DNA of 51,299 nt. It comes from Thoreauomyces humboldtii (Eukaryota > Chytridiomycota > Chytridiomycetes > Spizellomycetales > Powellomycetaceae). Below are positions 44,721 through 51,299 of the stretch, piece by piece. Every line of letters begins with the position of its first letter. The stretch's first letter is position 1. The notes below the pieces were generated by a model. The model was given only the letters and a program-made list of their open reading frames with translations. It searched no databases and was not told the origin of the DNA. Made by a program: the position numbers and the translations under genes. The stretch is taken from NCBI GenBank assembly GCA_027596035.1, contig JADGJA010000064.1, forward strand, positions 1 to 51,299, given 5' to 3'.

Positions 44721-44838
44721 GTACCTGCGTGGCTCTACGAGTGGAGCAATCAGCTGAAACAAATGGTTAAGAACCCGGGTTGCTTAAATAGACCAGACGG
44801 CGTCAGCATCTATCAGATATAATACGGTTCTTTATCCC

Positions 44839-46750
44839 TCAGATTGTGAATGATCCATTGATGTCCGGCGTAACCACCCATCCCTGAAATACCCCATTCA
44901 TCAGAACGCCTCTGGCAATCTGATACTCATTCGAAGCCAGCTTGCTCTCTCGATACGTTTTGTTATGGCCGAGTCCGTCCTCTGGAGCCGACGCCTTCGA
45001 GGCGGTGAGGCTTCGTATTAGAAGATATTGCTCGTACAGGCTGTGCTTGCATATCGCCGGTCTGAAAGTCATAGGAGTTGAGCAAACATAGGAGTTGAGC
45101 AAAAGACTCTCTGTGATCTCCAAACTGTGCCTATGCATACCTGGACTTTGGGTTCCACTCTCCATGTCGCTTCGCGGCGCCCTGCTTCCGCCCGCTGGCG
45201 AGCGCCTCACCGTTGACTCCGGAAGCCTTGTACCAAGCCACGGCTGTAGAGAAAAACGAGATATCCTGAGTCAGAACAGATTAACGGATCAAATGTGAAT
45301 GCTGGCGAGAGGCGAGTCACTAACAGGCATCACTCGGTACAAGCTTTACGTTCGGCCATGCCTGACGCAAGGTCGTCTGATTAAGCTCGAACGGTACGGT
45401 GGTGTGCGAGATGCGTGGCGGGGTGAGACGGTAAGGCAAGGCGAGATCTGTCGGGACGGAATATGAATCGTCAGCCACAAATTGAGAGTTCGTCGAAACG
45501 TGAGAAAGCACATACCGGTCACGCCTGCGATTCTTTGACACAGGGCGCGTTGCAGTGCCTCCTGATCGAACAGGTCACCGACCACTACCGACATGAGATA
45601 GACCGGTTCAAGGAACGCGGACAAAAGAGCTCCGCATGCGCCGAGCACGGCCCACTTTGCGATTTTGTCGCTTTTTAAGAGGTCTGAATATTAGTGCCTG
45701 CGCTTCATGTCACGAATGAAGTGCAGTCAGCAGACCATGCTCACCTGCATGACATGGAAGTGGTGGTCTCGGCATCGATGCGGCCAGGTTTGGTCCGCAG
45801 GACGCCGAGAACGTCGTAACCGTCGCGTCCTCTCCGAAACGACGGAACCGATCGATCCGACGGAACGGAGGGAGCCGCTTCCTCATCTGCCGATTTGGCG
45901 CGCTTCGTACCTGGCAAGTCGGCTACTGATGAATGAAGCTCATCGTGGCGTCGTTTCGTCGACTCATTGATTTGACGTTCGTCAGGTGTTTGAAGAGTTA
46001 CAAGAGCCGCTGTAGAAGCGTCCCCACCTGGAAAAGTTGCCGATCCACGATGTGAGTGTCCCGATTTCAGAAACAGAAAGTCTGAATGGGTTTCCCGATT
46101 CGAAGATACGCACACGGCGCCTGCGACACATACAGGTGGAATGACACGCCAGGGGCAACGGCGTAACGCGGTGCTCCTCCTTCCTTGTCTGGCAATCTCT
46201 CCAGAATGGAGGATGTATCCAAAGCCAGCGCTTTCTCGAGTTCTGCGTACATGAATCTGACCGTTTTCGTGCAGAGTTAGCTTTTGCGGTTACATCGGAC
46301 AGAAACCGTGGGCACGCTTCCTACCTCATAAAGCTGCGACGACAGATCACCTCAGCGTGACTATCATGGACAGCACCGCCATCCTCAGGGAGCTGACTTG
46401 GATTGAGGCACTTCAAACCGGATCTGGATAGCATGGAGCCGTAAGCGGTTTGGAAGCGGCAATTTTCTTTTGCGATTGACGATATTGACTCACCCGAGAG
46501 CAACGCACTCGAGGGTCGCCTTCTCTGTAAACGTCGCGCTTCAGCTCTCGCACTTGCGGTATGCACAAGCCCTTATGACCCTTGCCTTCGTTCCTGTACC
46601 TGACGACCCGACCTGTTCGGTCCGCTTGACGATACCCGCAAGTATTGTCCACTCGGGTCGACTTCCGTTTCTCACGACGGGCTTGCCTTGCTTGGGAAGC
46701 CGGGCAAACTGTCGAATCACTGCCTCAGCGATGTCGTCGGCTTCGGTCAT
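44839..46750 (-). CDS. TAD1: tRNA-specific adenosine deaminase TAD1/ADAT1
   Basis: Nine exons (46750-46600, 46524-46494, 46423-46325, 46256-46114, 46027-45745, 45670-45516, 45447-45325, 45243-45141, 45061-44839) join exactly to 436 residues. TAD1 deaminates A37 of tRNA-Ala to inosine. Seen: PEWTILAGIV, then zinc site 1 VHDSHAEVICRRSFMR (His83, Glu85), FHLYVSQAPCGDAS (Cys142), and SMSCSDKIAKWAVLGACGAL (Cys235), then FLEPVYLMSVVVG, SVAWYKASGV, GRKQGAAKR and YQIARGVLMNGVFQGWVVTP. Motifs PCGDAS and SMSCSDKI appear only after correct splicing. A linker of about 80 residues with a nuclear-signal-like GTKRAKS separates the two Cys motifs. It is divergent from UreG. Confidence 0.95.
45070..45103. repeat. 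17-bp tandem duplication inside a TAD1 intron
   Basis: CATAGGAGTTGAGCAAA occurs twice without mismatch, within the last intron (45062-45140) of the TAD1 gene. Confidence 0.9.
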
Positions 46751-47133
46751 GACTCGGCGGTTGCGCGAGACGAGCCTGGCGCGGAACGGCTGGACAACGG
46801 GATTTACGGTTGACTCAGCGTAACTCGGGGATCAGGCTCCTTCGACGACAGGGCTCATTGACTTTGCCAAGAACAATGTCTCTCGATTGAATCCCAAGTA
46901 CACCAGCAAACGAGAATGGGAACGGAAAGACCTGGGAAAGATGTGAGCGGGGGAAGGAGGAAATTATATGTCTGGGCCAGTGTCCGATCGGATCAGACAT
47001 CGTCTAATTGACCGTGCACAGCCTCTGACGGTACGCAGGGCCCAACCCCCACCGACGCCTGTGACACACCGAACGACATCTTGTCAACACCACAACACCT
47101 GTAAAGCTCCTGGAAACAAAACCAACGTCCGTC
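46751..47133. other. Divergent promoter region of TAD1 and UreG
   Basis: About 380 bp, ending in a CA-rich leader before the UreG ATG. No gene was recognised. Confidence 0.5.
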
Positions 47134-48478
47134 ATGACCGCAGGACTTCCCACCACCAACGACTCCAGCAACGTTCGTCTCGAGCTTCATCCGGCATCCT
47201 ACGCCCCTGGCAAGGCAGTCCACGCAGAACACAGCCACGACCATTCCCATGACCACGGAGGAAACGACCATGGCCACACTCACGAGGCCATGGAGCACCC
47301 AGGCCGCTACATCGAAAGGGACTCGCCCCTTGCGCATCGGGACTGGAAAGAGAGGGCTTTTACCGTGGGTCGATTGTCGTCTTCCGGGCTAAGCTTGACA
47401 GGAGGAGTGGGTCCTGATCTCGGCTTTCTGCGTTCTGCCTCGATAGGTTGGCATCGGCGGCCCCGTTGGATCGGGAAAGACTGCGTTGATGGTGAGTGAT
47501 GGTCTCACCGTATGGAATGGAATGATGGACGATGGCCCTCAAGCAGCATTCTCGCTCAGCTCGCTCTCTGCCGCGCTCTCCACGCAAACTACTCGATCGC
47601 TGCCGTCACAAACGACATCTTCACCCAAGAAGGTAAGCGTTGCCCATCAGCGGCTGTGCTTCAAGGAACGGTACATCCTCACCACTTGCTCCGGTGCTGT
47701 CAGACGCTGAGTTCCTGATTCGCAACAAGGCGCTCCCCGACCCGGCTCGTATTCGCGCCATCGAGACGGGCGGATGCCCACACGCCGCCATCCGAGAGGA
47801 CATCTCGGCAAACTTGGAGGCCCTGGAACAGCTTCATGCGAAATTCGACACGCAACTCTTGCTGGTTGAGAGCGGTGGCGACAATCTTGCAGGTACGTCG
47901 TGTCGTGGTTGCTTTCAACGACCAAAAGATCCGGAAAGACTGATGGGTCTGATACGCGAAGCCAACTACTCACGAGAGCTGGCGGATTACATCATCTATG
48001 TAAGTGCAACGAGAAACTCTGGACGAATCGAAATGGGTTGGCTCACCCGTATGCCCTTTCACAGGTTATTGACGTTTCCGGAGGAGACAAGATCCCACGA
48101 AAGGGCGGGTATGCAAGATCCCGATGTCTTGTGCGAGACAATAGTTCGATGATTGTTCAGGAGCTTGATAGCCACGCTTTCTCCTTAGACCTGGAATCAC
48201 TCAGTCGGACCTGCTGATCGTCAACAAGACGGACATCGCCTCCTTCATCGGCGCTGACCTCGAAGTCATGCGGGTGGACGCTAACCGCATGCGCGACGAC
48301 GGACCCACGCTCTTCTGCCAGGTATGCGAAAAGAGTCAATTCGACATGACGACCGAGGACACAGCCGCTTCAAGTACTAATACCTTTGCGTGGAAATGTT
48401 TAGGTCAAGAACGGTCTTGGTGTTGAAGATATCGTAGAGAGGATCCTGGAAGCTGCGCGTCGGGCTCATGCTATCTGA
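47134..48478 (+). CDS. ureG: Urease accessory GTPase UreG
   Basis: Eight exons (47134-47364, 47447-47491, 47560-47632, 47704-47892, 47962-47999, 48065-48108, 48189-48321, 48404-48478) give 275 residues. UreG uses GTP to deliver nickel to urease with UreD and UreF. Seen: Walker A GPVGSGKT (82-89), [12 protein letters not shown], the nickel-binding CPH in [13 protein letters not shown] (141-143), [38 protein letters not shown] and guanine-binding NKTD. The head carries a His/Asp-rich metal-binding stretch ([18 protein letters not shown]). The introns sit at or near motifs and exon sizes go down to 38 nt, yet all close in frame. It implies a urease elsewhere in the genome. Confidence 0.96.
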
Positions 48479-48666
48479 CGTGTCGAGGCTGGCGGCTATT
48501 CAGGTCGATGAACTTGCGTGCCGGAAGTTCCTTCTTTGGCGTATTCGCATCTAAGCGTACATCCTGATTTTAAATCAACATTGTATTTTGTGAAAAAAGA
48601 CTTAAGATTAAGAGGTCGTCCAACTCCTCGGATAGACTAATAGGTGGACTATACAGGTAGGCTAGT

Positions 48667-50488
48667 CTACAGCATCAACACACCAGCTGCGAGAGCGGCT
48701 GCCACGAGACCGACGACGCCACCCTCCACGATCCTGGCACCGGACTTGGCGGGACCTCGCACGGCGGTTCCAGGAGCAGCAGATGATCCGGTGTCGGTCG
48801 ACGTGGGAGCCGGACCGGAGGTCGTGGCGGTGGAATCCGCAGGAGGTTCCTGGACGACAGCGTCCCACGTGAAGTCGAACTGCTTGGCCACGACCGCCGC
48901 CTTCCCGTCGACCCAGTACAGGGGACCGCCGCTCGCGGTCGAGTTGTCGTAGAAGGCCTGCCTGGCCGACGCTGCCGATCCGGTCAACGGCTTTCCGGCC
49001 GCCTTGTAGGTGACGGTGAAGTCCCACTCGATCTCGGGGTACATCTGCTCGAAGAAGGGCACGGCCCTACGGTTGAACGCGACGGGGTTGTAGACGTGCT
49101 TGACGATGTCGACGATGTAGGACTCGAACTGGGTTCGGTAGCTCGGGACCTTGAGGAGGTTGTTGATGAGGGGTGCGACGGTCGTGTTCTCCCAGGTTTG
49201 GTAGCTGGAGGTCATGACGTCCGTCGAGGGAGTGCCGAAGGTTTCGTCGAAATCCTGCGGCTGGAGGATGGCCTTGTTCGACACGGGGTCGTTGAAGATG
49301 ATGTAGTTCGTGTTTCCCATCCAGAAGGCGTCCTGAAAAACGTTGGTAAAGGGGAAAGGTATGTTTGGGGGTTCAGGAATGACGGGCGTGAGATATGATG
49401 CTGAGACGTACCCAGCTCGATGCGAGGAACTCGAGAGCGCACATGCGGAACAGCTGGTCAACGTCGACGGCAGCGGCCAGAGCAGCAGCGTTGGCGTCGG
49501 TAGTGTCGTTTCCGAGGGCGGCTACGAGCTTGAACTTTGGGATCAGGTCGGCGACGGTCTGGGTGGGCACGTCCGAGACGTATCCAGCGTAAGCCGCGGG
49601 AGAGTCACCCGTGTACTGCCAAGTGGCACCGGATCCACCGTCCCACAGCTCTCCGATGTTCATGTTGGCGGGGACGACCCCGTTGAAGAAATGATTGACG
49701 GACCAGTTCTCGAGCGAGGTGACGTTGGCGATCTCGGCACCAAAGTCGTTCAGACTGTACAGACCGTACTTTTCGCGGTTGACGTACACTCGGACGGGTC
49801 TCTCGCGAGGCGGAGTCATGCCCACGGCGTGCGCCAGGTCCGTGTACAGGAACTGGCGGACCTTGGTCTCGTCTTCGTCGAGGTCGCGCAGCTTGAAGAA
49901 GTTTCGACCGAACGCGCCTTGACCCGGGAGCGCGACCTGGAGTCCTCGCTTGACCTGGTACGTCGGGTTCACCTTGTGAAACGAAAAGTTGGCGTTGGGA
50001 ACGACGAGCGACTGGTCCTTTAGGTAGATGGTGAAGGTGGAGGGGACGACGTGGGTGAGGGTCTGTTCCATCTCGGTCACGTCGGTGGGGTCAGCCGTGA
50101 TGTGAATGGTCGGGATGTAACTGTCGTCGTACAGAGGGAGCTTGGCAGCCTCGCGGGTCCATTGAGGGTTGGTGGCGATGGGTTGAGGGAAAGGAGGGAG
50201 CGTTACGGTTGTCTGGGTTCGGTTGACGAGCTCGTAGTGGGTAGTGGTCAGGCTGGCATTGATGGCACGGTCGAATGCCTCGGTGACGCCGTCTGCCGTG
50301 TATCTGTAGGTAGTTGCCGTTCCCGTCTCGACAGACCCGGTCCAGAGCACAGAGTCGGCGGCCGTCAGAGGATGGTCCGTTCCGCCGATGTTGACCGAAG
50401 TAGCTTGCGAGAAGCTGATGACGTTGAAAGTCATTGGGACGGCATGGGCGAGGCCGAACAAAGCGGGGGCCAGAAGCGTAGCGCGCAT
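48667..50488 (-). CDS. CotH-family protein, secreted and GPI-anchored
   Basis: Two exons (50488-49412, 49332-48667) give 580 residues. CotH-type proteins are atypical kinases (spore-coat protein H of Bacillus) and are expanded on the surface of Mucorales and other early fungi. Seen: signal peptide (RATLLAPALFGLAHA), IPTIHITADPTDV, KRGLQVALPGQGAFGRNFFK, YTDLAHAVGMTPPRERPVRV, VNREKYGLYSLND, the FRMCALEFLASSWDAFWMGN join across the intron, and NYIIFNDP then ILQPQDFDETF. A Ser/Thr-rich linker and a hydrophobic end (EGGVVGLVAAALAAGVLML) make a GPI signal. Kinase activity is not shown by sequence alone. It converges on UreG, with 188 bp between stops. Confidence 0.9.
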
Positions 50489-51299
50489 GGTTTCGAGGGT
50501 GTGGAAAGGGGACGGGGGAGGAGGTCAGGAGAGAACAGACGACGGGGGGACGTCGAGACTGTCGTGTGAGCTTTGTACTTTCGGGAAAGTACAGCATGAA
50601 TGGGACAGAGAGGAAGGAACCTTCGCGACAGAGCCGCTGCTGCAGGCTGTGGGCACGGCACGCTGTGCGGAGTTCTTTCGTTTCGCATTTTGCGTTTTTT
50701 GAACACTCCCCCACACCACCACCACCAGTGCGTGAAAGCCAAAAGCAAAAAGAAAGAAGAAGAAAAAGGAAAGAAAGAGGGGGGCGAGGAAAACAGGAAG
50801 AGAGCAGGGGCAACAGGACTTACGGGAGGAGAGGGAGGGGCGGGCGTCATCGTCACACGCTTCTGGCTCCCAGGTAAAACTGAAGAACCGGTAAAGCCTC
50901 CGGCAACCCGAGCGCTCGGTACGCCAGAGATACCTGCGGTTCGAAGTGGGCTTACCGGTAGCTGGCGTACGGTATGGTACACGGTATGGTATATGGTCCC
51001 CATTGAGCGAAAAACACATAGAATACACAGGTCTAGACGGATAGTTATCGGAACCCCTCGTACCCGCTGTCCTCGACGCTTGCCCGCTATCCTCGTTCGT
51101 AACCGTCTCCTCCAGACCAAGCTCGACACCTTCTTTCCCACGGGTGCTGTGCATGCCTGGACCCACGCTTCGCTGTGGAAAGACTTTATCAACACCCTCT
51201 CGCCCTCCACGCTCTCAGCCAATGCATCCCGCTCCTCTGCTTCCGCTCCATTCTGCTGGTAACTGCTTCGGCCCCCGCTCTCAGTCCTTCAGATCGTTG
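50489..51299. other. Upstream region of the CotH gene to the window edge
   Basis: About 800 bp. It holds a purine-rich AAGAAAGAAGAAG-type tract (50735-50800) and a short GGTATGGTA-type tandem. A long plus-strand frame to 51262 is mostly biased noncoding sequence; its last 60 codons are more protein-like and could be the edge of an unseen gene. Confidence 0.4.
50967..50998. repeat. Short tandem of a GTACGGTATG-like unit
   Basis: Two and a half imperfect copies of a 12-13-nt unit (GTACGGTATGGT, ACACGGTATGGT, ATATGGT) upstream of the CotH gene. Confidence 0.6.

Noticed and set aside
50600..51262. 220-codon plus-strand frame at the window edge
   Set aside because: Mostly purine-tract low complexity and promoter sequence; only the last part looks protein-like and it has no supported start or family.

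Overview
The window is nuclear DNA of a fungus, most likely a zoosporic, chytrid-type lineage. Genes are dense and cut by many short GT-AG introns (about 50-95 nt, often with a CTAAC/CTGAC-like branch site). The gene set is fungal: vacuolar pepsin, hexokinase, PinX1/Gno1, urease accessory UreG, and WSC and CotH surface proteins. A 2300-residue C2CD3-like centriolar protein and a Dictyostelium-type cAMP-receptor-like GPCR point to a flagellated, early-diverging fungus rather than Ascomycota or Basidiomycota. I cannot name the species. Exon models below were built by eye from reading frame, splice consensus and family similarity; most close exactly in frame.

Left third (1-23 kb): a PUS1/TruA-type pseudouridine synthase with a Glu where the catalytic Asp should be; the C2CD3-like giant; a weak disordered-protein model; methionine sulfoxide reductase A with two possible starts; an 11-knuckle CCHC zinc protein in ten exons; a secreted C-type-lectin/WSC protein; the G-patch protein PinX1; and a full-length Argonaute with the slicer residues intact.

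Middle (23-36 kb): a Ser/Thr-rich single-pass surface protein; a cyclin of the T/K/Ctk2 type; an HVA22/REEP ER-shaping protein; RBX1 with a 12-nt last exon; proteinase A; an intronless bacterial-looking alpha/beta hydrolase; an F-box protein; and a Ser/Thr-rich GPI-type wall protein.

Right third (36-51 kb): a PUS7-like remnant; a broken block around a 10-N assembly gap with three identical 107-bp repeats and two diverged, inverted 181-bp copies of a P-loop NTPase fragment; a membrane-anchored hexokinase; the cAMP-receptor-like GPCR; a degenerate short-chain dehydrogenase; an unknown 170-residue protein; tRNA adenosine deaminase TAD1/ADAT1; UreG with a histidine-rich head; and a GPI-anchored CotH protein.

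The genes look like ordinary chromosomal neighbours on mixed strands, often as divergent or convergent pairs, rather than one pathway. Two loose themes recur: RNA modification and handling (PUS1-like, PUS7 remnant, TAD1, Argonaute, zinc-knuckle protein, PinX1) and cell surface and sensing (WSC/lectin, two Ser/Thr-rich proteins, CotH, GPCR). I found no CRISPR array, convincing tRNA/rRNA gene or intact transposon. The least explained part is the repeat/NTPase block at 37.0-38.3 kb, which is also where the assembly is least trustworthy.
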